Shown piece after piece: positions 37,544 through 47,854 of a stretch of 64,000 nucleotides of DNA. Below the pieces are notes generated by a model that was not told the DNA's origin, made no database searches, and saw only the letters and a list, made by a program, of their open reading frames with translations. The DNA lies in assembly GCF_014219065.1 (NCBI RefSeq), contig NZ_JACLGO010000004.1, positions 122,676 through 186,675 on the forward strand. The letters are read 5' to 3'. The DNA is from Halopseudomonas xiamenensis. Its GTDB lineage: Bacteria; Pseudomonadota; Gammaproteobacteria; Pseudomonadales; Pseudomonadaceae. The stretch's first letter is position 1. The number at the start of each line of letters is the position of its first letter. A program made the translations under genes and the position numbers.

Positions 37544-37658
37544 GGAACAGGTTGGCCGGCAGGGCCGTGCCGACACGCCGTGAACCCATCCCTGGGGGCT
37601 CGCTGCCGCCATCCCTGGCGGCAGACGGTCGGCCCAACCCTGCCGGCCAACCTGTTCC
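37544..37658 (-). repeat. Structured repeat, copy A (minus orientation)
   Basis: Perfect 21-bp outer arms (37544-37564 and 37638-37658, GGAACAGGTTGGCCGGCAGG type) enclose a core. In the minus direction the core reads an inner hairpin CTGCCGCC-AGGGAT-GGCGGCAG, then CGAGCC, CAGGGATGG and TTCACGGCGTGTC. A second inner pairing GCCGAC/GTCGGC (37569-37574 with 37628-37633) extends the outer stem. The same core occurs in copy B with different but still complementary stems. The rest of the 439-base fghA-ispF gap (37420-37543, 37659-37720, 37818-37858) shows nothing I recognise. Confidence 0.8.
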
Positions 37659-37720
37659 GCAAATATCTGTGCTGCTGATGGTTTTAAACCCTCAGCAGCA
37701 CCAATGCTTGCGCCTTTGCG

Positions 37721-37817
37721 CCGGGAGCGGCCTACCTGCGACCGTTTGATGCCAGGGATGGCATCAACGAGCCTACAGGGACGTATTCACGGCGTGTCGC
37801 AGGTAGGCCGCTCCCGG
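37721..37817 (+). repeat. Structured repeat, copy B (plus orientation)
   Basis: Outer arms 37721-37742 and 37796-37817 are perfectly complementary over 22 bp (CCGGGAGCGGCCTACCTGCG type, REP-like). The core has the inner hairpin TTGATGCC-AGGGAT-GGCATCAA, then CGAGCC, CAGGGACG and TTCACGGCGTGTC. The core is colinear without gaps with copy A read on the other strand, so the two copies face each other. Confidence 0.8.
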
Positions 37818-37858
37818 TGTAAAGGAAACTCGGAGCATGCAGCAGATAACAAGACGCC

Positions 37859-38710
37859 CTACCCCTTCAGCGCCCGGGCATGATGGCGCAGGTGATCATC
37901 GATGAAACTGGCGATGAAGAAGTAGCTGTGATCGTAGCCGGGCTGACGTCGCAGTGTCAGTGGGTAGCCGGCAACTTCCGCAGCGGCTTCCAGGGCCTCC
38001 GGCTTGAGTTGCTCGACGAGGAAGTTATCGGCCTCGCCCTGGTCGACCAGCAGCGGCAGGCGCTCACTGGCATTGGCGATCAGCTCGCAGCTGTCCCACT
38101 GCTTCCACTGCTCACGGTCATCGCCCAGGTAGTTGCTGAAGGCCTTCTGGCCCCAGGGACAGTCGATCGGATTGACGATCGGCGCGAAGGCCGACACCGA
38201 GCGGTAACGCCCGGGGTTCTTCAAGGCACAGACCAGCGCACCATGGCCGCCCATGGAGTGGCCGCTGATGGCACGCCGGTCCGAGACCGGGAAGTTGGCC
38301 TCCACCAGCGCCGGCAGCTCGTCCACCACGTAATCGTACATCTGGTAGTGCCGCGCCCAAGGCTGCCGGGTGGCGTTGACATAGAAACCGGCACCCAGGC
38401 CGAAGTCCCAGGCCGCCTCCGGGTCATCCGCCACACCCTCGCCGCGCGGGCTGGTGTCCGGTGCCACTATGACCATGCCCAGTTCCGCCGCCAGGCGCTG
38501 GGCACCGGCCTTCTGCACGAAGTTCTCATCGGTACAGGTGAGTCCAGACAGCCAGTACAGCACCGGCAAGGGTTCGCCCTGATCCGCCTGCGGCGGCAGG
38601 AAAATCGCGAACACCATGTCACAGCCCAGCACCCGGGAACGGTGCCGGTAACGCTTCTGCCAGCCACCAAAGCACTTGTTGGCTGACACCAGTTCAATCA
38701 CAGAGTCCAT
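37859..38710 (-). CDS. fghA: S-formylglutathione hydrolase
   Basis: Hydrolyses S-formylglutathione to formate and glutathione, the second step of formaldehyde detoxification. The 283 residues are an esterase-D-type alpha/beta hydrolase with the nucleophile in [36 protein letters not shown] near the N-terminus, the acid in DQGEADNFL and the catalytic His in GYDHSYFFI. It lies 135 bases after adhC on the same strand with a repeat between, probably co-transcribed. Confidence 0.95.
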   Translation of the reverse strand: MDSVIELVSANKCFGGWQKRYRHRSRVLGCDMVFAIFLPPQADQGEPLPVLYWLSGLTCTDENFVQKAGAQRLAAELGMVIVAPDTSPRGEGVADDPEAAWDFGLGAGFYVNATRQPWARHYQMYDYVVDELPALVEANFPVSDRRAISGHSMGGHGALVCALKNPGRYRSVSAFAPIVNPIDCPWGQKAFSNYLGDDREQWKQWDSCELIANASERLPLLVDQGEADNFLVEQLKPEALEAAAEVAGYPLTLRRQPGYDHSYFFIASFIDDHLRHHARALKG

Positions 38711-38734
38711 TTGCAGCTCCTCTCGCCAGACGTC

Positions 38735-38833
38735 CGGGTTGTCGAGCGCCTCGGGCCGCGATTGGACCGGGTCACGTTGACCGGGTCACGTTGACCGGGC
38801 TGCGATCAGCTCGACGACAGGCTCGACAACCCG
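38735..38833. repeat. Inverted and tandem repeats between adhC and fghA
   Basis: CGGGTTGTCGAGC (38735-38747) recurs inverted as GCTCGACAACCCG (38821-38833), the same motif as in the arrays at 49 kb. Between them GACCGGGTCACGTT is repeated twice head to tail (38765-38778, 38779-38792) with a third partial copy. The spacer looks like a REP pair whose middle has been duplicated by slippage. Confidence 0.7.
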
Positions 38834-38845
38834 ATACCGCATCAA

Positions 38846-39988
<1,143 letters not shown>

Positions 39989-40022
39989 TCAGGAGGGAGT
40001 GTAGTAGACCAGCCAGGTGTGG

Positions 40023-40066
40023 ATAATAGCCCGCGAGACAAAACATTATTGCCATACAGGGATAAT
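40023..40066. promoter_or_regulatory. Candidate GfnR operator region between adhC and gfnR
   Basis: In the 129-base divergent gap, ATTAT (40045-40049) and ATAAT (40062-40066) form an inverted repeat with a 12-base spacer, and another ATAAT lies at 40023-40027. Spacing is of the LysR T-N11/12-A kind. GATAAT at 40061-40066 could also serve as a gfnR -10. Inference. Confidence 0.4.
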
Positions 40067-40087
40067 ACCTATGCAGGTCTGTCAATC

Positions 40088-40978
40088 ATGAGCCGCTGGA
40101 GCGGGCTGGATGAATTCGTCTGCGTGGCCGAACTGGGGCATTTCAGTGGCGCGGCGCAGAAGCTCGGCGTGTCCTCCTCGCACGTCAGCCGCCAGATCGC
40201 CCGGCTGGAAGACCGGCTGCAGACGCGGCTGTTCTACCGCAGCACCCGTCGGGTGACCCTGACCGAGGCCGGACAGACCTTCCTGCAACACTGCCAACGC
40301 CTGCAGGATGCGCGGGACGAAGCCATGCAGGCGGTCACCGACCTGTCCAGCGAGCCCAAGGGCCTGCTGCGCATGACCTGCTCGGTGGCCTACGGCGAGG
40401 AGTTCATCATGCCGCTGGTCAATGACTTCATGCAGCAGCATCCGCAGCTGCGCATCGAGATGAGCCTGACCAACCAGACCCTGGACCTGCTGCACGGCCA
40501 GTTCGACCTGGCCATCCGCCTCGGGCGGCTGCAGGACTCGCGGCTGGTGGCAACCCGCCTGGCACCGCGACGCATGTACCTGTGCGCGGCGCCGGCCTAC
40601 CTCGAGCGTCATGGCGCACCACACAGTCTGTCCGAACTGCCACGGCACAACTGCCTGATCGGCAGCAGCGATACCTGGAGCTTCGCCGAAGCCGGCCGCG
40701 AGATTCCGGTGCGGGTACAGGGCACCTGGCGCTGCAACAGCGGTCGCGCGGTGCTGGATGCGGCACTGCGCGGCTTCGGGCTATGCCAGCTGCCGGACTA
40801 TTATGTGCAGGAACACCTGAGCAGCGGTGCCCTGCGCGCCCTGCTCAGCCAGCACCAGCCACCGCATACCGCGGTCTGGGCGCTGTATCCGCAGCAGCGA
40901 CACCTGTCACCGAAGGTGAGGAAACTGGTGGAGTATCTGAAACAGGGATTGAGTCAGCGGGTGGAGTACCGGCATTGA
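40088..40978 (+). CDS. gfnR: LysR-type regulator of formaldehyde detoxification (GfnR)
   Basis: A 296-residue LysR activator. The winged helix reads LDEFVCVAELGHFSGAAQKLGVSSSHVSRQIARLEDRLQ, followed by LFYRSTRRVTLTEAGQTFL and an effector domain with FDLAIRLGRLQDSRLVATRL. The name follows from position: divergent from adhC-fghA, as GfnR (PA3630) is in P. aeruginosa, where it activates adhC in response to formaldehyde. The ATG at 40088 gives the normal LysR start; the frame runs open far upstream through antisense adhC but that is not coding. Confidence 0.87.
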   Translation: MSRWSGLDEFVCVAELGHFSGAAQKLGVSSSHVSRQIARLEDRLQTRLFYRSTRRVTLTEAGQTFLQHCQRLQDARDEAMQAVTDLSSEPKGLLRMTCSVAYGEEFIMPLVNDFMQQHPQLRIEMSLTNQTLDLLHGQFDLAIRLGRLQDSRLVATRLAPRRMYLCAAPAYLERHGAPHSLSELPRHNCLIGSSDTWSFAEAGREIPVRVQGTWRCNSGRAVLDAALRGFGLCQLPDYYVQEHLSSGALRALLSQHQPPHTAVWALYPQQRHLSPKVRKLVEYLKQGLSQRVEYRH

Positions 40979-40982
40979 ACCC

Positions 40983-41007
40983 AAAAAAGGGAGCCCGAAG
41001 GCTCCCT
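40983..41007 (-). terminator. Terminator of the DUF4168 gene
   Basis: AGGGAGCC (40988-40995), CGAA loop and GGCTCCCT (41000-41007) form an 8-bp stem. Read on the minus strand it is followed by a run of T (40983-40988 are A). It lies 20 bases after the minus-strand stop and also between convergent gfnR. Confidence 0.85.
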
Positions 41008-41026
41008 CTGTACGGCGCTGCCAACC

Positions 41027-41407
41027 TTACTTGAGGTCTTCGGCACGCTGCTGCAGTTCCGGGTCGGTCTGCAGGCGGGTGGCGATTTCGTTGTAGGTCG
41101 GTACGTCCAGATCGGCATCCTGTACTGCTTCGACCATTTTTTCCTGCGCTTCAAGCTGCAGTTTCTGTGCTTCTTCCTGATCTTCTGCCTTGCTCAGCTT
41201 CTCCGAGAACTCGTCACGGATATCCGAAACTTCTTCATCAGCCTTGACGAACTTCTTCAGGTTGTCATCGCTGATCGGAGCTGCGGCAGGCTGGCCCTGT
41301 TCGTATTGCTGAGGAGCGGTACCCTCGGCCTGCGCCATCACAGCGGGTGCACCGATACCGAAGGTGGCAAAGGCAATGGCGGCGGTCAGTGTCTTGAGAT
41401 GGTTCAT
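41027..41407 (-). CDS. Exported DUF4168-family protein
   Basis: A 126-residue protein with a clear Sec signal peptide (LTAAIAFATFGIGAPAVMAQA, likely cleavage after MAQA near residue 26), then a charged helical domain with LKKFVKADEEVSDIRDEF, KAEDQEEAQKLQLEAQEKMVEAVQ and YNEIATRLQTDPELQQR, typical of DUF4168. The role is unknown; related proteins are abundant periplasmic or surface proteins. AAGGAG lies 8 bases before the ATG. It stands alone, divergent from the histidine kinase gene, across a 161-base AT-rich gap. Confidence 0.82.
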   Translation of the reverse strand: MNHLKTLTAAIAFATFGIGAPAVMAQAEGTAPQQYEQGQPAAAPISDDNLKKFVKADEEVSDIRDEFSEKLSKAEDQEEAQKLQLEAQEKMVEAVQDADLDVPTYNEIATRLQTDPELQQRAEDLK

Positions 41408-41568
41408 GGGTGCTTCTCCTTCTGTTGAAAGTAAGTAGACCGATCCACAAAGCGTGCCAGAATTCGAAATAACTCCATATCTCATTGATTAAAATGGAGA
41501 AAATTAAAAACCGCTAGAATCATCAAGATCACCAAAGCTGCATCCGCCAGCAATAATGTGTATACATA

Positions 41569-43095
41569 ATGCACATGAGCAAAAAAGACCCGGTCAAAAT
41601 GAACACATCTTCGACCTCCCGCTATCGTCTCGGCATCAGCAGTCTACAACGCACCCTGCTGCTGTTCGTGGTCCTGCCACTGGTACTGTTCACCGCCCTG
41701 GGCATTCGTTTCGGGCTGGGCCAGGCCAGTCAGTTCCAGGAAAAACGCCTGAAGAACGACCTGGAGCTGATCGGTCGAGCCATCAGCATTCCGGTGGGGA
41801 CCGCCCTGGACAAGGGCGACATGCACGCGGTGGAACTGGCACTGGGCTCGGTATTCGTGCTCGGTGAGGTGTATGGCGCCTCGGTGTTCGATGTCGCCGG
41901 CAACCGCATCGCCTCGGCCGGCATTACCGAGACCGACCTGAGCGGCACCACCATTCCCGATCGCATCCGTACCACCGGCGAAGGCCAGGAAGCCTTCAGC
42001 CGAGTCGCCGGGCGCAGCCTGTTCTCCCACTTCCTGCCGCTGTTCGATGCGGCCGGGCAGATCCAGGGGCTGATCCAGATCACCCGCCGCGCCAGCGACT
42101 TCGGCCATGCCCTGCAACAGCTGACCATCATCGCCTGGCTGGTCTGGGGCTCGTTCAGCCTGGTGATCCTCGCCGGGGTGCTGCTCGGCCATTACGGCGG
42201 TGTCGGGCGCCATGTCGACAAACTGCTCGAACACATGCAACGGGTCGCCGGAGGCGAGCTGTCGCACCGCGCCGCGCTGGATGGGCCGAGCGAAGTGGCC
42301 AACCTGGCCCGCGGCCTGAACCGCATGCTCGACAGCATCGAGCAGGCGCACCGCGACCTGGATGAACATCGCGCAGCGGAAACCCAGCTGGTAGCGCGGC
42401 TCAAGGATAACGAGAAGATGGTCGCCATCGGCAGCATGGCCCGTGGTATCGCCCATGAACTTGGCGCCCCGCTGAGCGTGATCGATGGCCGCGCCAGGCG
42501 CCTGGAACGTTCCGGCAGCCTCGACCCGCAACAGCTGCGCAACGTCGAAGGCATCCGCAGCCAGGTCGGACGCCTGACCCGTACCGTACGCCAGTTGCTG
42601 GACTACTGCCGACCCGCCGCCACCCAGCCGCGGGAGCTGACGCCGGCGCTGCTGATCGAAGGCGTCATCGAAGCCATCCGCCCGGAGCTGGAAGCCGCCG
42701 AGCGCCAGTTGCAGACCCGTATCCCAGCGGAACTGCCGGCCTTCTGCGGCGATGCCGGACGCCTGGAACTGGCCCTGCTGAACCTGGTGCGCAACGCCCT
42801 GCAGGCCTCGACCAGCCAGATCGGCATCGCGGCCGAGGCGGACGCCGCCTGGCTGACCATCCGCGTCACCGATGACGGTCCCGGGCTGCCGCCGGAGCAC
42901 GACCTGCCAACCCTGCTCGAACCCTTTTTCACCACCAAGTCACCCGGCGAGGGCACCGGCCTGGGCCTGGCCATAGTGCAGGCCGTCGCCGAAGAACATG
43001 GCGGTCGCCTGGAGCTGGTCAATAGCGCCGGCGGTGGTTGCGAAGCGCGCCTGCAACTGCCACTGACCGGCATCGCCGAGGAAGCCACAGCATGA
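41569..43095 (+). CDS. Membrane sensor histidine kinase
   Basis: A 508-residue (if started at 41569) sensor kinase. TM1 (LLLFVVLPLVLFTALGI) and TM2 (IIAWLVWGSFSLVILAGVLLG) enclose a periplasmic sensor of about 110 residues (AVELALGSVFVLGEVYGASVFD). HAMP follows, then the H-box MARGIAHELGAPLSVIDGRA (His296), an N-box NLVRNALQA, and G-boxes DDGPGLP and GEGTGLGLAI. The stop overlaps the regulator start (ATGA). No good ribosome site precedes ATGs at 41569, 41575 or 41599, so the exact start is uncertain. Its signal and cognate target are not known; the exporter genes follow. Confidence 0.87.
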   Translation: MHMSKKDPVKMNTSSTSRYRLGISSLQRTLLLFVVLPLVLFTALGIRFGLGQASQFQEKRLKNDLELIGRAISIPVGTALDKGDMHAVELALGSVFVLGEVYGASVFDVAGNRIASAGITETDLSGTTIPDRIRTTGEGQEAFSRVAGRSLFSHFLPLFDAAGQIQGLIQITRRASDFGHALQQLTIIAWLVWGSFSLVILAGVLLGHYGGVGRHVDKLLEHMQRVAGGELSHRAALDGPSEVANLARGLNRMLDSIEQAHRDLDEHRAAETQLVARLKDNEKMVAIGSMARGIAHELGAPLSVIDGRARRLERSGSLDPQQLRNVEGIRSQVGRLTRTVRQLLDYCRPAATQPRELTPALLIEGVIEAIRPELEAAERQLQTRIPAELPAFCGDAGRLELALLNLVRNALQASTSQIGIAAEADAAWLTIRVTDDGPGLPPEHDLPTLLEPFFTTKSPGEGTGLGLAIVQAVAEEHGGRLELVNSAGGGCEARLQLPLTGIAEEATA

Positions 43096-44471
43096 CCCAT
43101 AGCGAACATATACTGCTGGTCGAGGACGATCGCGGCCTGCGTGAGCTGCTGCAGGAAGAGCTGGAAGCCGAAGGCTACCGGGTCAGCGCCTGCGCCGATG
43201 CCGAAACCGGCCTGCAGTTGCTACGCAGCCAGACGCCGGACCTGCTGGTCAGCGACCTGCGCCTGCCCGGCGCCGACGGCCTGAGCCTGCTGCCGGCGCT
43301 GCGCCAGTGCAGCACGCCACCAGCGGTGCTGATCATTACCGCGTTCGGCTCGGTGCAGCAGGCGGTCAAGGCACTGCAGGCCGGAGCCGATGACTTCCTG
43401 ACCAAGCCGCTGGAGATGGATCACTTCCTGTTGACGGTTAGCCGCCTGCTGGAAAACCGCCGCCTGCGCAACGAGGTCCAGCACTACCGCAGCCTGCTGG
43501 CGGTGGAGCAGTTCAACGGCATCATCGGCCAGAGCCCGGCCATGCAGCAGCTGTTCCACCAGATCCGCCAGATCGCCTCCGCCGACGGTCCGGTCCTGGT
43601 GCAGGGCGAAAGCGGCACCGGCAAGGAACTGGTGGCCCGCGCCCTGCATGACCAGAGCAGCCGCCGGGACGGCCCCTACATGGTGGTCAACTGCGGCGGC
43701 ATCCCCAGCGAGCTGATGGAGAGCGAGTTCTTCGGTCACGCCGCCGGCGCCTTCACCGGCGCTCGCCACCAGCGCGCCGGTCTGTTCCAGCAGGCCGACG
43801 GCGGCACCCTGCTGCTCGACGAACTCGGCGAAATGCCCCTGGCCTTGCAGGCCAAGCTGCTGCGGGTATTGCAGGACGGCAAGCTGCGCCCGGTGGGCAG
43901 CGACCACGAGATCCAGGTGGACGTGCGCATCATCGGCGCCACCAACCGCAACCTGACCGAGGCGGTGGCCGAAGGTGGCTTTCGCGAGGACCTGTTCTAC
44001 CGACTGGAGACCTTCGCTTTGCAGGTACCACCGTTACGTGCGCGTGGCGAGGATATCCAGCGCCTGGCGGAATTCTTTCTGACCCGCTTCAACGCGCGTC
44101 AGCAACGCCGCATCAAGGGCTTCAGCGACGCGGCACTGGTGGCGCTGCAGCGCTACGCCTTCCCCGGCAACGTCCGCGAACTGCAGAATGCCGTGGAACG
44201 GGCGGCGACCTTCTGCGACACGGCGCTGATCGAGGTCCGTCACCTGCCCCAGCGCATCATCGAACAACCCACCGGGCAGGCGGCTCCGGTCACAGAGGAC
44301 ACAACCACCACGCCACTGCCCGGCAACAGCGACCCGGACGGCCTGCCGAGCCTGGAAACCGTGCAGCGCAACTATATTCATCAGGTGCTGCACGCCACCG
44401 GCGGCAACAAGCGCCGCGCCGCCGATATCCTCGGCATCACCCGGCGTACGCTGTATCGCTGGTTGGAGTGA
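43092..44471 (+). CDS. NtrC-family sigma-54-dependent response regulator
   Basis: A 459-residue activator: receiver domain 1-120 with the phosphoacceptor Asp55 in LLVSDLRLPGADG, AAA+ domain with Walker A GESGTGKELVARAL near 172, the sigma-54 contact loop GAFTGA near 219-224 and DELGEMPLALQAKLLRVLQ, and a C-terminal Fis-type helix-turn-helix GGNKRRAADILGITRRTLYRWLE. Coupled to the upstream kinase by an ATGA overlap. It needs a sigma-54 promoter; I found no convincing GG-N10-GC site ahead of macA. Confidence 0.92.
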   Translation: MTHSEHILLVEDDRGLRELLQEELEAEGYRVSACADAETGLQLLRSQTPDLLVSDLRLPGADGLSLLPALRQCSTPPAVLIITAFGSVQQAVKALQAGADDFLTKPLEMDHFLLTVSRLLENRRLRNEVQHYRSLLAVEQFNGIIGQSPAMQQLFHQIRQIASADGPVLVQGESGTGKELVARALHDQSSRRDGPYMVVNCGGIPSELMESEFFGHAAGAFTGARHQRAGLFQQADGGTLLLDELGEMPLALQAKLLRVLQDGKLRPVGSDHEIQVDVRIIGATNRNLTEAVAEGGFREDLFYRLETFALQVPPLRARGEDIQRLAEFFLTRFNARQQRRIKGFSDAALVALQRYAFPGNVRELQNAVERAATFCDTALIEVRHLPQRIIEQPTGQAAPVTEDTTTTPLPGNSDPDGLPSLETVQRNYIHQVLHATGGNKRRAADILGITRRTLYRWLE

Positions 44472-44496
44472 GGTCGGCACTGATTGCCAGCTCGCT

Positions 44497-44554
44497 GGCG
44501 TAGCGCAGGCGCGCTACACCCCATACCGGGTTGTCGCGCGCCTGCGCGACGACA
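44497..44554. repeat. Two REP-like palindromes between the regulator and macA
   Basis: GGCGTAGCGCAGGCGCGCTA (44497-44516, followed by CACCCC) and then GGGTTGTCGCGCGCCTGCGC (44528-44547, followed by GACGACA). Both types recur at 49.2-49.5, 51.2-51.3 and 52.1-52.3 kb. The remainder of the 207-base gap holds two TTTAC boxes 11 bases apart (44586-44590, 44597-44601) and a TTGACA (44617-44622) without a matching -10. Confidence 0.8.
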
Positions 44555-44678
44555 TCCAGCGCTCCGCTCCCCGGAACAGGTGGGCTTTACAGTTTCTTTA
44601 CCCAGCCGGCGCCCCGATTGACACTCGGCGTCGGTACACTGTGCGCCATTGCCCCATCTGCAGCAAAGGAATCTCTGT

Positions 44679-45902
44679 ATGGCCTCATCCCGGCGTTTTC
44701 TATGGCTGTTCGCCGCCCTGGCGATCATTGCCGGATCGCTCTGGTATTTCTGGCTTGGCGCCAACAACAAGGCGCCCGAGCCGGTCACTGCCCCGGTCGA
44801 GCGGATCGATATAGAAGACAGCGTTACCGCCCTGGGCACCCTGGAGCCGCTCAACTATGTCGACGTCGGCACCCAGGTGTCCGGCCAGCTCAAGGTGCTG
44901 CACGTGATCGAGGGCGAGCAGGTAGAGGAAGGCCAGTTGCTGGCGGAAATCGATCCGACCATCTACCTGGCCAAGGTCGAGGCCACCGAGGCGCAGCTGG
45001 AAAACCTCAAGGCCCAGCTCACTGACCGCGAAGCCACCCAGGTGCTGGCACGCCTGCAGGCCGAGCGCCAGCGCAACCTGATCAAGCTCGATGCCACCAG
45101 CCAGGAATCGGTGGAACAGGCCGATGCCAGCCTGCGCTCGGCCACCGCGCAGATCGCTGCGCTCAAGGCACAGATCCGCCAGCTCGAATCCCAACTCAAG
45201 GAAGCCAGGGCCGATCTCAGCTATACCCGTATCTATGCACCGATGAGCGGCACCGTGGTCGACCAACTGGCCAACCAGGGCCAGACCCTGAACGCCAACC
45301 AGACCGCGCCGATCATCGTGCAGATCGCCGACCTGAGTACCATGACCGTGCGCACCCAGGTATCAGAGGCGGATATCACCCAGCTGCGAGTCGACATGCC
45401 GGTGTGGTTCACCACCCTCGGCCAGCCGGACGTGCGCCGTGAAGGCGTGCTCCGCCAGATCCTGCCGACCCCGGAAGTGGTCAACAACGTGGTGCTGTTC
45501 AATGCCCTGTTCGACGTGCCCAACCCGGATGGCAAGCTGCTGCCGCAGATGAGCGCCCAGGTATTCTTCGTCAAGGCCGCCGCCGAGGGCGCACTCAGCG
45601 TGCCGGTGGCCGCCCTGCAACCCGCCGCCCGGCGTGCGCCGCAAGGGCCGGGTACAGGCGCCACCCGCAGTCCGCGTGGCAGCGCCGAACGTGGCGATCC
45701 CGCCGAAAGCGGCAAGCGCTACCGCGTACAGGTACTGGAGAACGGCCAGCCGCAGGAACGCATCATCAGCGTCGGGGTCATGACCCGGGTCAACGCCGAG
45801 GTACTGGACGGCCTCGCCGAAGGCGAGGAAGTGGTGATCTCCGGTGGGCAGCCCAGCGCTTCCGCACCCCAGCCCAACCGCCAGATGCGACCGAGATTCT
45901 GA
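44679..45902 (+). CDS. macA: MacA-type periplasmic adaptor
   Basis: A 407-residue membrane fusion protein that links a MacB ABC transporter to an outer membrane channel. A single N-terminal anchor ([21 protein letters not shown]) is followed by [34 protein letters not shown], a long coiled hairpin (about 95-175), the second lipoyl half [23 protein letters not shown], and a beta-barrel. An Arg/Ser/Gly-rich insert ([18 protein letters not shown]) lies near 325. AAAGGA precedes the ATG at 44679. Three genes macA-macB-OMF form an operon. It could also be a PvdR homologue of the PvdRT-OpmQ kind; no pyoverdine genes are near. Confidence 0.87.
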   Translation: MASSRRFLWLFAALAIIAGSLWYFWLGANNKAPEPVTAPVERIDIEDSVTALGTLEPLNYVDVGTQVSGQLKVLHVIEGEQVEEGQLLAEIDPTIYLAKVEATEAQLENLKAQLTDREATQVLARLQAERQRNLIKLDATSQESVEQADASLRSATAQIAALKAQIRQLESQLKEARADLSYTRIYAPMSGTVVDQLANQGQTLNANQTAPIIVQIADLSTMTVRTQVSEADITQLRVDMPVWFTTLGQPDVRREGVLRQILPTPEVVNNVVLFNALFDVPNPDGKLLPQMSAQVFFVKAAAEGALSVPVAALQPAARRAPQGPGTGATRSPRGSAERGDPAESGKRYRVQVLENGQPQERIISVGVMTRVNAEVLDGLAEGEEVVISGGQPSASAPQPNRQMRPRF

Positions 45903-45904
45903 GC

Positions 45905-47854
45905 ATGGACCAGCCCCTGATCCGCCTTGAAGGCATCGGCAAGACCTACCGCAATGGCGAACTCTCGACCACGGTGCTGCGGGATGTGTCGCTGGATATC
46001 CATGCCGGCGAGTTCGTCGCCATCATGGGCGCCTCCGGCTCGGGCAAGTCGACCCTGATGCACCTGCTCGGCTGCCTCGACCAGCCGAGTACCGGACGCT
46101 ACCTGTTCGAGGGCGAGGATATCGCCCGGCTCGACAGCGACCAGTTGGCCAGCCTGCGCAGCCGCACCTTCGGCTTCATCTTCCAGAGCTACCACCTGAT
46201 CTCCTCGGCCAACGCCACCGAGAACGTGGAAGTACCGGCCATCTATGCCGGGCTGCCGCGCGACGTACGCCATGCCCGTGCCGAGCAGTTGCTGACCGGG
46301 CTGGGCCTGGGCGAGCGCCTGGGCAACCGGCCCAACCAACTGTCCGGTGGCCAGCAGCAACGGGTGTCCATCGCCCGCGCATTGATGAACGACGCGCGCA
46401 TCCTGCTGGCCGACGAACCCACCGGCGCGCTGGACAGCAAGAGCGGCAGCGACGTGCTGCAACTGCTCAAGGACCTGCACGCCAAGGGCAAGACCGTCAT
46501 CGTCATCACCCACGACCGTGAAGTGGCCAACCATGCCGACCGACTGATCGAGATCCGCGACGGTCGCATCATCCATGACAGCGGGCGCAAGCCGAGCAAC
46601 CAGGTCAGCGCCGAGGCCGCACCGCCGCCTCCGCCGCGCAAGCAGGGGCTGGCCGCCTTCGGCGACACCAACGAAGCGATACGCATGGCCCTGCGCGCAC
46701 TGCGCGCTAACCTGTTCCGCACCATCCTGACCCTGCTCGGCATCGTCATCGGGGTAGCCTCGGTGGTGGTGATGCTGGCGGTCGGCAATGGCGCGCGCCA
46801 GGATGTGATCGAGCGCATCAGCGACATGGGTACCAACCTGCTGCTGGTCCGCCCCGGTGCGCCGAATACCCGGCGCTCGGCCGACGGCAGCACCAACACC
46901 CTGACCCCGGAGGATGCGCTGGTCGCCGCGCGCATCGACAACGTCGTCGCCGCCGTGCCCGAGGCCGATACCCGTGCCACAGTGCGCGCCGGCAACACCG
47001 ATGCACAGACGCAGGTCACCGGCACCACCGCCGACTACGTGGTGGCCAAGAACTGGCCGCTGGCCTCGGGGGTGTTCATCAACGACGAGGACAACAGCCG
47101 CTACGCTGCGGTGGCGGTGATCGGCCGCACCGTGGCCAGCAACCTGTACGGTGACAGCGATCCGCTGGGTCAGTACATGCTGATTCGCAACGTGCCCTTC
47201 CTGATCATCGGCGTCATGCAGGAAAAGGGCGCCACGCCCTGGGGCCAGGATCAGGACGACATTGTCTTCGTACCGCTGAATACTGCCAGCAACCGGCTGA
47301 TCGGCTCGCGCCACCTGAGCAACATCAGCGTGCTGATCGATGACCTCAGGCTGTCCGACGCCACCCAGGAAGCGGTACGCCAGGCGGTGCTGGCCAACCA
47401 CGCCGGGGTCGAGGATTTCCAGATCCGCAACATGGCATCCTTGCTGGAGAACGTGGCCAGTACGCAGAATACCTTTACCGTGCTGCTCGGCTCGATTGCT
47501 GCCATTTCGCTGCTGGTCGGCGGTATCGGGGTGATGAACATCATGCTGGTGAACGTCTCCGAACGCACCCGGGAGATCGGCATCCGCATGGCTACCGGCG
47601 CACGCACGCGCAACATCCTGCAGCAGTTCATCGTCGAGGCCATGGTGGTCTCGGCCATCGGCGGTGCCATCGGCGTGGTGGTCGGCCTGGGCTTCGGCAG
47701 CATGCTGCAATACTTCGGTACGCCGATCCAGTTCACGGCCGGCCCGGTGCTGCTGGCCTTCGGCTGCGCCTTCGCGACCGGTCTGATCTTCGGTTTCATG
47801 CCCGCCCACAAGGCGGCACATCTTGACCCAGTGGTGGCCCTCAGTGCGGACTAG
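45905..47854 (+). CDS. macB: MacB-type ABC exporter, ATPase-permease fusion
   Basis: A 649-residue fusion of an ABC ATPase and an FtsX-type permease. Walker A is [15 protein letters not shown] near 40, the signature [15 protein letters not shown] near 145, Walker [16 protein letters not shown]1 ([21 protein letters not shown]) is near 270-290, a periplasmic domain spans about 300-520, and three C-terminal membrane segments follow, with [24 protein letters not shown] between. It acts with MacA and an outer membrane factor to expel substrates from the periplasm (macrolides, lipopeptides or siderophores in relatives). It starts 2 bases after macA. Confidence 0.92.
   Translation: MDQPLIRLEGIGKTYRNGELSTTVLRDVSLDIHAGEFVAIMGASGSGKSTLMHLLGCLDQPSTGRYLFEGEDIARLDSDQLASLRSRTFGFIFQSYHLISSANATENVEVPAIYAGLPRDVRHARAEQLLTGLGLGERLGNRPNQLSGGQQQRVSIARALMNDARILLADEPTGALDSKSGSDVLQLLKDLHAKGKTVIVITHDREVANHADRLIEIRDGRIIHDSGRKPSNQVSAEAAPPPPPRKQGLAAFGDTNEAIRMALRALRANLFRTILTLLGIVIGVASVVVMLAVGNGARQDVIERISDMGTNLLLVRPGAPNTRRSADGSTNTLTPEDALVAARIDNVVAAVPEADTRATVRAGNTDAQTQVTGTTADYVVAKNWPLASGVFINDEDNSRYAAVAVIGRTVASNLYGDSDPLGQYMLIRNVPFLIIGVMQEKGATPWGQDQDDIVFVPLNTASNRLIGSRHLSNISVLIDDLRLSDATQEAVRQAVLANHAGVEDFQIRNMASLLENVASTQNTFTVLLGSIAAISLLVGGIGVMNIMLVNVSERTREIGIRMATGARTRNILQQFIVEAMVVSAIGGAIGVVVGLGFGSMLQYFGTPIQFTAGPVLLAFGCAFATGLIFGFMPAHKAAHLDPVVALSAD

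Noticed and set aside
44474..44486. Sigma-54 promoter GGCAC..TGC before macA
   Set aside because: The spacing between GG and GC is 8 instead of 10 bases, and it lies at the very end of the regulator gene.
44617..44640. TTGACA and TACACT as a macA promoter
   Set aside because: The spacer is only 11 bases, too short for sigma-70.
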